NCBI RefSeq assembly: GCF_042657065.1 | Contig: NZ_JBHSNF010000003.1 | Span: forward strand, 124,001 to 188,000 | Length of the DNA stretch: 64,000 nt | Direction of reading: 5' to 3' | Source: Rhodanobacter ginsengisoli | GTDB lineage: Bacteria > Pseudomonadota > Gammaproteobacteria > Xanthomonadales > Rhodanobacteraceae | Shown here: piece after piece, positions 54,375 through 62,617 of the stretch | Layout of the letters: the number at the start of each line of letters is the position of its first letter | How positions within the stretch are numbered: the first letter of the stretch is position 1 | Position numbers and translations under genes: made by a program | Notes under the pieces: model-generated | Databases searched by the model: none | The model's input: only the letters and a program-made list of their open reading frames with translations | What the model was told of the DNA's origin: nothing

Positions 54375-54758
54375 TCAGTCCCAGCGGTTGAGGTGCGGCC
54401 CGAACGTCTCCCGCTGCGGCTGTATCACGCAGAAGCGATGGCCGCTGGGTGCCTGCATCACCCACCAGCGTCCGCGCACCAGCGCGACGCGCTGGGCGCC
54501 GAGCTGCTCCAGTCGCGCCGTTTCCGCCTCCAGGTCGTCGGTCTCGATGTCCAGGTGCACGCGGCTGGCATGTTCCACCTTCTGCAGCAGGATGATCGGC
54601 TCGTCCGCGGCCGTGCGCAATTCGGCGTAGCGGCCGTCGCCGTCCTGGTCGGCGCTGGCGACCGGTTTGCCCAGGGCCTGACTCCAGAACAGCGTGGCTG
54701 CGTCGAGATCGTCGACGTCGCAGTCGATGACGATGGTACTGAGTCGGCTGTGATGCAT
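54375..54758 (-). CDS. VOC-family (glyoxalase/bleomycin-resistance-like) protein
   Basis: Encodes 127 residues from ATG 54758, preceded by GGAGG. Two beta-alpha-beta-beta-beta modules are visible: the first STIVIDCDVDDLDAATLFWS and the second VHLDIETDDLEAETARLEQL, ending HRFCVIQPQ. A His and Glu in these modules could bind metal. Substrate unknown. It is divergent from the YgjP-like gene at 54817. Confidence 0.88.
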   Translation of the reverse strand: MHHSRLSTIVIDCDVDDLDAATLFWSQALGKPVASADQDGDGRYAELRTAADEPIILLQKVEHASRVHLDIETDDLEAETARLEQLGAQRVALVRGRWWVMQAPSGHRFCVIQPQRETFGPHLNRWD

Positions 54759-54816
54759 GGGGCACCTCCGCTGGAAATCGAAGCGCATGAACCGCTGCAA
54801 TGCGAGAATACGCCGC

Positions 54817-55335
54817 ATGCTCCCGCTCAAGTACCTCCAGGCCTACCCCGCCACCTTGCAGGACAAGGTGCGCGAGCTGATAGCGCAGGAACGCCTGGGC
54901 GAGCATCTCGCCACGCGTTACCCGCTGCGCCACGAGGTGCAGAGCGACAAGGCGCTGTATGCCTACACCATGGCGTTGAAGCAGCAACACCTCAGGAACG
55001 CGCCGGGCATCGACAAGGTGCTGTACGACAGCAAGCTCGACGTGGTGCAACGCGCGCTGGGCCTGCATACCGCGATCTCGCGCGTGCAGGGCGGCAAACT
55101 CAAGGCGAAGAAGGAAATTCGCGTGGCCGCCGTGTTCAAGGCCGCCCCGCCGGAATTCCTGCAGATGATCGTGGTGCACGAGCTGGCGCACCTGAAGGAA
55201 ATCGAACACAACAAGCCGTTCTACCAGCTGTGCCGGTACATGCTGCCGGACTACCATCAACTGGAGTTCGACCTGCGCGTATTCCTGACCTGGCGCGAGT
55301 TGCCGCCGCCGGTCGGTACCGACCACCGAGGATGA
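54817..55335 (+). CDS. YgjP-like zinc metallopeptidase domain protein
   Basis: Encodes 172 residues from ATG 54817; in-frame ATGs at 54787 and 54757 exist. The zinc motif HELAHLKEIEHN places His121, His125 and His131, as in the DUF45/YgjP family. The N-terminal helices (YLQAYPATLQDKVRELIAQE) and the segment KLKAKKEIRVAAVFKAA fit a shortened form. Function unknown. The next gene starts at its stop codon. Confidence 0.85.
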   Translation: MLPLKYLQAYPATLQDKVRELIAQERLGEHLATRYPLRHEVQSDKALYAYTMALKQQHLRNAPGIDKVLYDSKLDVVQRALGLHTAISRVQGGKLKAKKEIRVAAVFKAAPPEFLQMIVVHELAHLKEIEHNKPFYQLCRYMLPDYHQLEFDLRVFLTWRELPPPVGTDHRG

Positions 55336-55337
55336 CC

Positions 55338-55991
55338 ATGGATAGTGCGACGCTACAGAAATACCTGCTGCAGCTGTTCGAGCGACACGATGTCGAGCTG
55401 GAGGCGGACGAGGACGGCTGGCTGGTCACCGATGACGATTTTCCGGCCATCCGCGCCGAGTGGCATGAAGGCAGTGCCGGCGAGCCGGGTCGTCTCGATG
55501 TCGACGTGGTGCTGGGCGAGGAGCGCCGCATCGAGGAGAGCTTCGCCGGTGCCGGCGGGGGCGAAGCGGGGTGCCGCGATGCGCTGAAGGCATTCGAGCA
55601 GAATGCATTTCATGTCCTGCTGGCCGCCTGCTGGTACGTCACCGACGACCGCAAGATGCAGATTGCCGCATGGGACATCGGTGTACGCAGCTGGGACGTG
55701 TTCATCGGCCCGTTCAGCGTGCGCGGCGCGAACAGCGATGCCGTGAGGGTGCCGGGCGAAGCCCTGGTGGCGATCGAGGCGGCGGTGAAGCGCGAGGCGC
55801 TGACCCCCGAGCTGCACTGGTTGCGGCTGGTGCACAGTCATTCCGCCGCGGGCGATTCGCGCAGCGAGGCCTTGTTCGACAACGAGCCGTGGACGGCGGG
55901 AACCCTGGCGCTGGCTTCGGTCGCGTGGCCGCAGACCGGGCGCGACTACAGCATGCGCTGCTTCATGCTGCTGGACGTGCGCGATTACTGA
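55338..55991 (+). CDS. DUF6348-like hypothetical protein
   Basis: Encodes 217 residues. ATG 55338 is chosen because GAGG lies 6 bases upstream; ATG 55332 overlaps the previous stop. The sequence begins LQKYLLQLFERHDVELEADE and has paired strands (WLVTDDDFPAIRAEWHEG, then DVDVVLGEERRIEESF). The pattern of a short helix followed by alternating strands resembles DUF6348. Cytoplasmic, no catalytic motif visible. Confidence 0.7.
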   Translation: MDSATLQKYLLQLFERHDVELEADEDGWLVTDDDFPAIRAEWHEGSAGEPGRLDVDVVLGEERRIEESFAGAGGGEAGCRDALKAFEQNAFHVLLAACWYVTDDRKMQIAAWDIGVRSWDVFIGPFSVRGANSDAVRVPGEALVAIEAAVKREALTPELHWLRLVHSHSAAGDSRSEALFDNEPWTAGTLALASVAWPQTGRDYSMRCFMLLDVRDY

Positions 55992-56007
55992 TCCCGTGGT
56001 TGGCGGA

Positions 56008-57672
56008 TCATGCCGGCAGCAAATCGAATGCCATCGTCAGGCGACGATCCAGGGGTGATCCGTAAAACGGAACCGTGCCATGCCACATCCATGACGGGAA
56101 CAGCGCCAGCAAACCCGGTTCGGGTCGGATGAAGTATTCCGCTGGCAGTGCAGGGGTGGTGGGCATCGCCGGCTCGCCGAACTTCAGCCAGCCCTGGCCG
56201 GCTTGCTCGCCCATGGTTTCGGGCAGCTCGATATAGCAGGCGGACGAGATCCAGCCCTTGCCATGGAAATGATTGAGATGGTGACCATTGGGCCGCAGCC
56301 GCACCGACCAGATGCCGTTGAGCCTGCAAGCACCGGTATGGCGTCGACGCAGCAAGTCCGTGCCTCCGCCCAGCGCTTCCAGATAGCGACGGATCGGGCC
56401 GGCGATGGCTTCGGGAAATGCCTGGATCGCACGATCCCCTGATTGCTCCGGATGCAGTTCGACCTGCGTGCCGAACCGCAGCGTCTGATCGATCGGGTGC
56501 TCACGCATTGAATGCAGCTGGTGCAGGCTGCGTGCCAGATCGCCCAGGTAGCTGGCCAGATCCGACCAGCCGACCGGCGTGTCGATGAGCGACGTCCGGA
56601 CAACGCGGGAGTAGTCGCCGAGCTCGCGATGGCGCGGGTCATCCAGCATGCGCCAGGCGCACAGCAGCAAGGCGATGGCATGACTGTCGTCGGGGTTGAA
56701 TTCGTGCAGGCGGGCAGCGACCGTGGCGAGCTCCCTTGCTCGGCCCATGGCCAGCAGGGTGTCGGCATAGGCGCCAACCGCGGCGGCATTTCCGGGGCCA
56801 AGCTGCAGGGCGTGCCGGGCATGCAGCATGGCGCGTGCGGGGTCGATGTGGACCGCGGTTTTCGTGGCAGCGAGGCGCAAGGCGAGGGAGCCCGCCGGGT
56901 GCGTCAGTCCAGCCTCCAGCGCGGCAAGCGCGCCCAGGCGATCGCCAGACGATTCCAGAAGTCTGGCCTTCATGATGCGCAGTTCGAACAAGTTCGGCTC
57001 ATCGCGCAAGGCGTCGTCGAGTCTTTCCATGGCCGCATCGACGTTGCCGCTGCGCATCCAGATCAATTCGGTCAGGCTGCAGTGCGCAGCCACGTGATCG
57101 GGCTGCAGCGTCAGTACCTGACGAAGCTGGGCCTCGGCCTCATCAGGGCGGTTGGCGGCCAGCAAGGCGCGACCAAGAACATAGCGAGCGCCCGGACTGT
57201 CCGCGCCCTTGGCGATCGCCCGGCGGGCCGCCGTCGCGGTGGTCTCGATCTGGCCGGACTCGCCCAGGGCCACGGCAAGGCCGAGTTCTGCGATGCCGTT
57301 GTCGGGCGCCGCGTCGATGGCGTAACGAAACGCCACGATCGCCTCTGACCAGGCGCGCAGGGCGAGCAGGATCTGGGCCCGCAGCAGCAGGAGTTCAGGC
57401 GGTGCCGACAGCACGGTCGAACACAGGAAATCGTCCACCAGACGCGAGGCATCATCGGTACGACCGAGTCCGAGCAGAATTCGCGCCAGGTGGGCTGTGG
57501 CGGTCGCGTCGTGCGGCTTCCGCATCAGAGCCTGGCGCAAGATCGCCTCGGCCGCGTCGAGCTGCCCGGCGCGGGCCAGCGTATCGCCCCTCAGTACCAG
57601 TTCGCATTGCTCATCGTCGGACGCCGAAACAGATGCAGGCGTCTGCCAGTCCGTGGAATTCGTGTAGGCCAC
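56008..57672 (-). CDS. TPR protein with C-terminal 2OG-Fe(II) oxygenase-like domain
   Basis: Encodes 554 residues. Residues ~25-330 hold TPR-like helical repeats (GDTLARAGQLDAAEAILRQA, then RPDEAEAQLRQVLTLQPDHV). The last ~200 residues contain a 2OG-Fe(II) dioxygenase-like core: SVRLRPNGHHLNHFHGKGWI, then ALFPSWMWHGTVPF. The two His motifs and an acidic residue could bind Fe. Proteins with this combination are predicted hydroxylases; the substrate is unknown. It lies beyond the terminator of the dehydrogenase operon. Confidence 0.85.
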   Translation of the reverse strand: MAYTNSTDWQTPASVSASDDEQCELVLRGDTLARAGQLDAAEAILRQALMRKPHDATATAHLARILLGLGRTDDASRLVDDFLCSTVLSAPPELLLLRAQILLALRAWSEAIVAFRYAIDAAPDNGIAELGLAVALGESGQIETTATAARRAIAKGADSPGARYVLGRALLAANRPDEAEAQLRQVLTLQPDHVAAHCSLTELIWMRSGNVDAAMERLDDALRDEPNLFELRIMKARLLESSGDRLGALAALEAGLTHPAGSLALRLAATKTAVHIDPARAMLHARHALQLGPGNAAAVGAYADTLLAMGRARELATVAARLHEFNPDDSHAIALLLCAWRMLDDPRHRELGDYSRVVRTSLIDTPVGWSDLASYLGDLARSLHQLHSMREHPIDQTLRFGTQVELHPEQSGDRAIQAFPEAIAGPIRRYLEALGGGTDLLRRRHTGACRLNGIWSVRLRPNGHHLNHFHGKGWISSACYIELPETMGEQAGQGWLKFGEPAMPTTPALPAEYFIRPEPGLLALFPSWMWHGTVPFYGSPLDRRLTMAFDLLPA

Positions 57673-57837
57673 TTTGCTATCTCTATGCCAATCAACGTCG
57701 ATAGAAGGCCTTTGAGATGCTCAGCGCGCGGGCCCGCTGCAGGAACAGCGGCCGCTACGATATCCACGATGCGTTTGAGCGGCCATATGACCAACGACAC
57801 TGTCGGATCATCTGGCGTGGGGGGCGAATACTCCCCC

Positions 57838-57870
57838 AAAAAAAAGACGCCCTCAGGCGCCTTTTTTTTT
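57838..57870 (-). terminator. Terminator of the dehydrogenase operon
   Basis: GACGCC and GGCGCC pair (one mismatch) around CTCA, flanked by A8 on one side and T9 on the other. It lies 20 bp past the stop of the E2 gene on the minus strand, where it would read GGCGCC-TGAG-GGCGTC then T8. The flanking runs make it able to work in both directions. Confidence 0.88.
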
Positions 57871-57889
57871 TCGTACGGCGGAACTTGCT

Positions 57890-59251
57890 TCAGTTCGGCA
57901 ACGACAAATCGTCCAGCATCGCCTTGAGGAATCGGGCCGCCTCGCCGCCGGTGGCCGCGCGGTGGTCGAAGGTCAGCGACAGCGGCATGCGACGGTGCAC
58001 TTCGATGCCGCCGATCACCGCGACCACGTCGTGGCTGAGCTTGCCGGCGCCGATGATCGCCACGGTCGGCGGCACCACCACCGGGGTGGCGTAGCGACCG
58101 GCGAACATGCCGAAGTTGGACAGGCTGATGGTGTAGCCGGACAGCTCCGAGGCGGGAATGCTGCGGTCCTCGACCTGGCTGCGCAGGCGCTTGATCGCGC
58201 CGCGGATACCGGCGCCGTCGAGCATGTCGGCATTGCGCAGGGCCGGCACGAACAGGCCGTCGTCGGTATCCACCGCGATGCCGATGTCCACGTGCGGGTG
58301 CAGCGTGCGGGTCAGGTTCTTGCCGTCGAACCAGGCGTTCAGCGCCGGCACCGTCTTGCAGGCGAAAACGATCGCGCGGATCAGGCGGCCGGTGATGTCC
58401 TGCTTGCCGATCCAGGCATGCAGGTCGGCGTCGTCGACCAGGGTGGTGGGTACCACTTGCGCGTGCGCGTCGGCCATCACGCGGGCCATGTTGCGACGCA
58501 CGCCCTTGAGTTGCTCGGGCTGGCCGCTGGCGCTCTGCGACGGTGGCGCGGTGCGCACCGGCTTGCCGGCCAGCGAGGTGGTCGTGCGGGACGGTTCGCC
58601 CTGCGGCAGCTCGGGCGCCAGGTGGCGACCGGCAGACGCCGGGACGGCGCGCGCGGGCGTGGCGCCGAGCGCGGCCGAGCCGTTCGCCGCGGCGTCCTTG
58701 ACGTCCTTCATCGTCACCACGCCGTCGGCCCCACTGGGGCGCACGCGGGCGAGGTCGACCTTGAGCTTTTTCGCCAGTGCGCGCACGGCCGGCACCGCCT
58801 TCACGCCGCCGATGCTGGCGGCCTGTTCGACGTGCACGTGGCTGCCGCTGACCATCGCGCCGACCACGGTGCCTTCGTCTTCGCGATCGCCACCGGCCGC
58901 TGCCGGGGCAGGCGCGGGTGCGGGTGCCGGTGCCGGTGCGGCCTCGGTCTTCTTCGGGCCGTGATGGTGGCCGGTGGATTCGGATTCCGCGCGCTGCTTG
59001 GCGTTCGGATCCGGTTCGAATTCGGCCAGCGCGGCGCCGGTCTCGATGATGTCGCCGGGCGCGCCATGCAGCTTGGTCACCTTGCCGGTGTAGGGCGAGG
59101 GCACGTCGACGACCGCCTTGGCGGTTTCCATCGAGCACAGCGGAGCATCGAGCTTGATGCTGTCGCCCACTTTCACATGCCATTCGACCACGGTGGCGTC
59201 GGGCAGGCCTTCGCCGAGGTCGGGGAGGTAGAACGTCTTGATATCAGCCAT
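57890..59251 (-). CDS. Dihydrolipoamide acyltransferase E2 of a 2-oxoacid dehydrogenase
   Basis: Encodes 453 residues. One lipoyl domain (1-80) carries Lys45 in METAKAVVDV, and a Pro/Ala linker (about 90-130) follows. The peripheral subunit-binding domain is VPAVRALAKKLKVDLARVRP, and the catalytic domain is 225-453. The usual catalytic HxxxDG is changed: DHRAATG at 429-435 has Thr where Asp is canonical. The enzyme passes acyl groups to CoA. No E3 gene is adjacent, so Lpd must be encoded elsewhere. Pyruvate or branched-chain 2-oxoacids are both possible substrates. Confidence 0.9.
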   Translation of the reverse strand: MADIKTFYLPDLGEGLPDATVVEWHVKVGDSIKLDAPLCSMETAKAVVDVPSPYTGKVTKLHGAPGDIIETGAALAEFEPDPNAKQRAESESTGHHHGPKKTEAAPAPAPAPAPAPAAAGGDREDEGTVVGAMVSGSHVHVEQAASIGGVKAVPAVRALAKKLKVDLARVRPSGADGVVTMKDVKDAAANGSAALGATPARAVPASAGRHLAPELPQGEPSRTTTSLAGKPVRTAPPSQSASGQPEQLKGVRRNMARVMADAHAQVVPTTLVDDADLHAWIGKQDITGRLIRAIVFACKTVPALNAWFDGKNLTRTLHPHVDIGIAVDTDDGLFVPALRNADMLDGAGIRGAIKRLRSQVEDRSIPASELSGYTISLSNFGMFAGRYATPVVVPPTVAIIGAGKLSHDVVAVIGGIEVHRRMPLSLTFDHRAATGGEAARFLKAMLDDLSLPN

Positions 59252-59272
59252 GGGGTCGGGTCCGTTGAATGA

Positions 59273-60253
59273 TCAGCTGGCGGCCAGCGTACGCTTCGCC
59301 GCGTCGACGACGCGTTCCACGCTCGGCATGTATTTCATTTCCAGGCGGAACAGCGGGATGTGCGTGTCGAAACCGGTGACGCGCTCGACCGGCGCGAGCA
59401 GGTCGTACATGCACTCCTCGGCCAGCCGCGCGGCGATCTCGGCGCCGAAGCCGGCGGTCTTCGGGGCTTCGTGCACGATCACGCAGCGGCCGGTCTTCTG
59501 CACCGATTCGGCGATGGTGTCGAAGTCCAGCGGGGTCAGCGTGGCGACGTCGATCACCTCGGCGCTGATGCCCTGGGTGGCCAGTTCGTCGGCGGCCTCG
59601 AGCGCTTCCTTCACCTGCGCGCCCCAGCTCACCAGGGTCACGTCGGTGCCGTCGCGCAGCACGAAGCACACGTCCAGCGGCAGCGCCTCGCCGTCGTCCG
59701 GTACCTCTTCCTTGTACTGGCGGTAGATCCGCTTCGGTTCGAAGAACATCACCGGATCGGGATCGCGGATCGCGGCCAGCAGCAGGCCGTAGGCACGCGC
59801 CGGCGAGGACGGCATCACCACGCGCAGGCCGGCGATGTTGGTGAACAGGTGCTCGTTCGCTTCCGAATGATGTTCCGGCGCGCGGATGCCGCCGCCCCAC
59901 GGCGCGCGGAACACCGCCGGCACGGTCAGCCGGCCGCGGGTGCGGTTGCGCATGCGTGCGGCGTGGCAGGCGATCTGCTCCATCATCGGATAGATGAAGC
60001 CTTCGAACTGCGCCTCGGCCACCGGCTTCATGCCCTGCACGGCGAGGCCGACGGTGACGCCGGCGATGGTGGTTTCGTCCAGCGGCGTGTCGAGCACGCG
60101 CAGCTCGCCGAACTTTTCCTGCAGCCCCTGGGTGGCGCGGAACACACCGCCGTTGAGGCCGACGTCTTCGCCCAGAACCATGACGCTGTCGTCGTGGGCC
60201 ATCTCGTAGGCCAGTGCCTGGGTGACCGCTTCGATAAGATAGATTTGTGCCAT
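59273..60253 (-). CDS. 2-oxoacid dehydrogenase E1 beta subunit
   Basis: Encodes 326 residues. Typical E1beta features: IYLIEAVTQALAYEMAHDDS, GEDVGLNGGVFRATQGL, TPLDETTIAGVTVGLAVQG, and TLVSWGAQVKEALEAADEL. It pairs with the E1alpha (4 bp upstream) to decarboxylate a 2-oxoacid with ThDP. Subunit heterotetramers of this type are the branched-chain/Gram-positive-PDH style. The order E1alpha-E1beta-E2 is an operon on the minus strand. Confidence 0.93.
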   Translation of the reverse strand: MAQIYLIEAVTQALAYEMAHDDSVMVLGEDVGLNGGVFRATQGLQEKFGELRVLDTPLDETTIAGVTVGLAVQGMKPVAEAQFEGFIYPMMEQIACHAARMRNRTRGRLTVPAVFRAPWGGGIRAPEHHSEANEHLFTNIAGLRVVMPSSPARAYGLLLAAIRDPDPVMFFEPKRIYRQYKEEVPDDGEALPLDVCFVLRDGTDVTLVSWGAQVKEALEAADELATQGISAEVIDVATLTPLDFDTIAESVQKTGRCVIVHEAPKTAGFGAEIAARLAEECMYDLLAPVERVTGFDTHIPLFRLEMKYMPSVERVVDAAKRTLAAS

Positions 60254-60256
60254 GAC

Positions 60257-61342
60257 TCAGTGGCCCTTGTTTTCAAGCGAGAGGACGTAATCGCGCTGCT
60301 TGGCGAGATCGGCGGGGACTTCGGCGAAGATGTAGTCGAACATCGCCGTGACCGGTTGGGTCTTGGTCTCGAGGTAGGCGTTGACCTCATTGTCCATCCA
60401 CTCGTCGCACTCGGCTTTCCAGGCTTCTTCCTTCGCGTCGTCCCACACTTTCTTCGCCACCAGCCAGTTGCGCAGGCGCTTCATCGGCTCCTTCGACCAG
60501 CCTTCCTTCACCTCCGCCTCGCCACGATAGCGGCGGGCATCGTCGGCGGTGGTGTGGTCGCCCAGGCGATAGGTGACCGCTTCGATCACGCTGCCGCCCT
60601 CGCCGTTGCGGGCGCGCTCGAGTGCGTCCTCCATCGCCTTGCGCACGGCGATGATGTCGTTGCCGTCGACCTGGATGCAGAACAGGCCCGCGGCGATCCC
60701 CTTCTGCGCCAGCGTCGGCGCGCCGGACTGGATCTTGCGCGGTACCGAGATCGCCCACTGGTTGTTGACGATCACCGCCACCAGCGGCAGGTTCTGCGCG
60801 CCGGCGATGTTGATCGCGCCGTAGAAGTCGCCCTTGGACGAGCCGCCGTCGCCGATCGTGCATACCGCCACGCGTTTCTCGCCGCGGATCTTGAACGCCA
60901 GCGCGGAACCGGCCGCGTGCAGGCACTGCGTCGCGATCGGCACGGACCAGGCGAAATCGTGCCGTGCGGGTTCCTTCTGGTAGTCGTTGCCGCGCTCGTC
61001 GCCGCCCCAGTACATGTAGACCTCGCGCGGCTGCACGCCCCGGTACAACTGGGCGCCGTACTCGCGGTAGCTGACCGCCAGCACGTCTTCCGGCTTCATC
61101 GCGCTGCCGATGCCGACGTGCGCGGCTTCGTGGCCGAGGCAGCTGGCATAGGTGCCGAGCTTGCCGGTACGCTGCAGCGCGATCGACTTCGCGTCGAACA
61201 CGCGGGTCGACAGCATCAGCTTGTACAGCTCGACCATGTGGTCGAGGTCCTTGGCGAAGGCGGGCAGGTCCTTGCGGACCTCGTTGCCCTCGGCATCGAG
61301 GTACTGCAGGTATTCGATTTCAAACTTGGCGGCGATGGTCAC
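60257..61342 (-). CDS. 2-oxoacid dehydrogenase E1 alpha subunit
   Basis: Encodes 361 residues from a GTG start at 61342, preceded by GGAG; no ATG lies near. The ThDP-binding motif GDGGSSKGDFYGAINIAGAQ is followed by LPLVAVIVNNQWAIS. The N-terminal part (YKLMLSTRVFDAKSIALQR, then GHEAAHVGIGSAMKP) and C-terminal AYLETKTQPV fit E1alpha. Its neighbours define an operon, with the tryptophan dioxygenase gene divergent upstream. The exact oxoacid is not resolved. Confidence 0.92.
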   Translation of the reverse strand: MTIAAKFEIEYLQYLDAEGNEVRKDLPAFAKDLDHMVELYKLMLSTRVFDAKSIALQRTGKLGTYASCLGHEAAHVGIGSAMKPEDVLAVSYREYGAQLYRGVQPREVYMYWGGDERGNDYQKEPARHDFAWSVPIATQCLHAAGSALAFKIRGEKRVAVCTIGDGGSSKGDFYGAINIAGAQNLPLVAVIVNNQWAISVPRKIQSGAPTLAQKGIAAGLFCIQVDGNDIIAVRKAMEDALERARNGEGGSVIEAVTYRLGDHTTADDARRYRGEAEVKEGWSKEPMKRLRNWLVAKKVWDDAKEEAWKAECDEWMDNEVNAYLETKTQPVTAMFDYIFAEVPADLAKQRDYVLSLENKGH

Positions 61343-61655
61343 AACTCGCTCCGGGTTGAGGATGGATAGAGTGAAAGCGGGGACGGCGGCGCGCGTTCCA
61401 TGCAGGCGGACGCGCGCAAACGATCGAACAAGACCTCTCTTGATAACAGGCGGGCATGTTGCGCTGCAAGGTACGGCGCAGCATTCGCGGGCGTACGGGA
61501 GGGCGTTGCAGGACCGTGCCCGATCGCCGGAAATGGCCGCGCGGCGCGCCTCGCGCGCTGTGGCGTCGGCGACCACGAACCTTTTTCTTCCACCGAGCCG
61601 GACCCTCGCAGCGCCCAGCCGTTACCATGCCCTTTTCGAAAACCTGCGGACCACC
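61343..61655. other. 313-bp divergent promoter region
   Basis: It separates E1alpha (minus) from tryptophan dioxygenase (plus) and should hold both promoters. No clear palindrome or -35/-10 pair could be picked by eye. Confidence 0.4.
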
Positions 61656-62504
61656 ATGAGCGAGAACCAGCGCGATATCGAAGCGGGCATCCAGACCGAC
61701 CTCAACGGACAGATGACGTATGGCGGCTATCTGCATCTGGAAACCCTGCTGTCCGCACAGCAGCCGTTGAGCCAGCCGCCGCACCATGACGAGATGCTGT
61801 TCATCGTGCAGCACCACGTATCCGAATTGTGGATGAAGCTGCTGATCCACGAACTGAAGGCGGCCGTGGCGCATCTGCAGCGCGACGACGTCGATGCCTG
61901 CCTGAAGATCCTGGCGCGGGTGAAGCAGGTGCAGCGGCAACTGTTCGAGCAATGGGCCGTGCTGGAGACGCTGACCCCGTCGGAGTATCTGGAGTTCCGC
62001 GGCGTGCTCGGGCCGTCGTCCGGTTTCCAGTCGCTGCAGTACCGGCAGATCGAGTTCCTGCTGGGCAACAAGAACGCAGACATGCTCAAGGTCTTCGCCC
62101 ACGATCCGGCCGCCCAGGCCGCGCTGCGCGAGGTGCTGGAAGCGCCCGGCCTGTACGATGAGTTCCTGTGCTACCTGGCCCGCCGCGGCCATGCGGTGCC
62201 GGCCGAACTGCAGCAGCGCGACTGGACCCAGCCGTACCGGCGCCACCCGGCGCTGCTGCCGGTACTCAAGCGCATCTACGAGGGCCGTGCTGATTTCTGG
62301 CCGGAATACCATCTGTGCGAACAGCTGGTGGACGTGGAGGAGAGTTTCCAGCTGTGGCGTTTCCGCCACATGAAGACGGTCGAGCGGATCATCGGCCACC
62401 GCCGTGGCACCGGCGGATCGTCCGGCGTGAGTTTCCTGAAGAAGGCGCTGGATCTGGAGTTCTTCCCCGAGTTGCTGGATGTGCGCACGGTGCTGGGCAC
62501 CTGA
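61656..62504 (+). CDS. kynA: Tryptophan 2,3-dioxygenase
   Basis: Encodes 282 residues, the usual bacterial length, from ATG 61656. Signatures include MTYGGYLHLETLLSAQQPL, HDEMLFIVQHHVSELWMKLL, with His55-like substrate and heme contacts, and the C-terminal heme ligand region RHMKTVERIIGHRRGTGGSS, followed by GVSFLKKAL. It opens the indole ring of Trp to N-formylkynurenine, first step of the kynurenine route. It is divergent from the dehydrogenase operon. Confidence 0.96.
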   Translation: MSENQRDIEAGIQTDLNGQMTYGGYLHLETLLSAQQPLSQPPHHDEMLFIVQHHVSELWMKLLIHELKAAVAHLQRDDVDACLKILARVKQVQRQLFEQWAVLETLTPSEYLEFRGVLGPSSGFQSLQYRQIEFLLGNKNADMLKVFAHDPAAQAALREVLEAPGLYDEFLCYLARRGHAVPAELQQRDWTQPYRRHPALLPVLKRIYEGRADFWPEYHLCEQLVDVEESFQLWRFRHMKTVERIIGHRRGTGGSSGVSFLKKALDLEFFPELLDVRTVLGT

Positions 62505-62617
62505 TCGACCGCGTCGCATCCGGCCGGTTCGTGTTGCGGCGCATTTGACGGCGACGGGTCCTGCGGTTACATCTGACGGATCGCAAGATATTGCGGCCAC
62601 TCATCCAGGGGACACGC

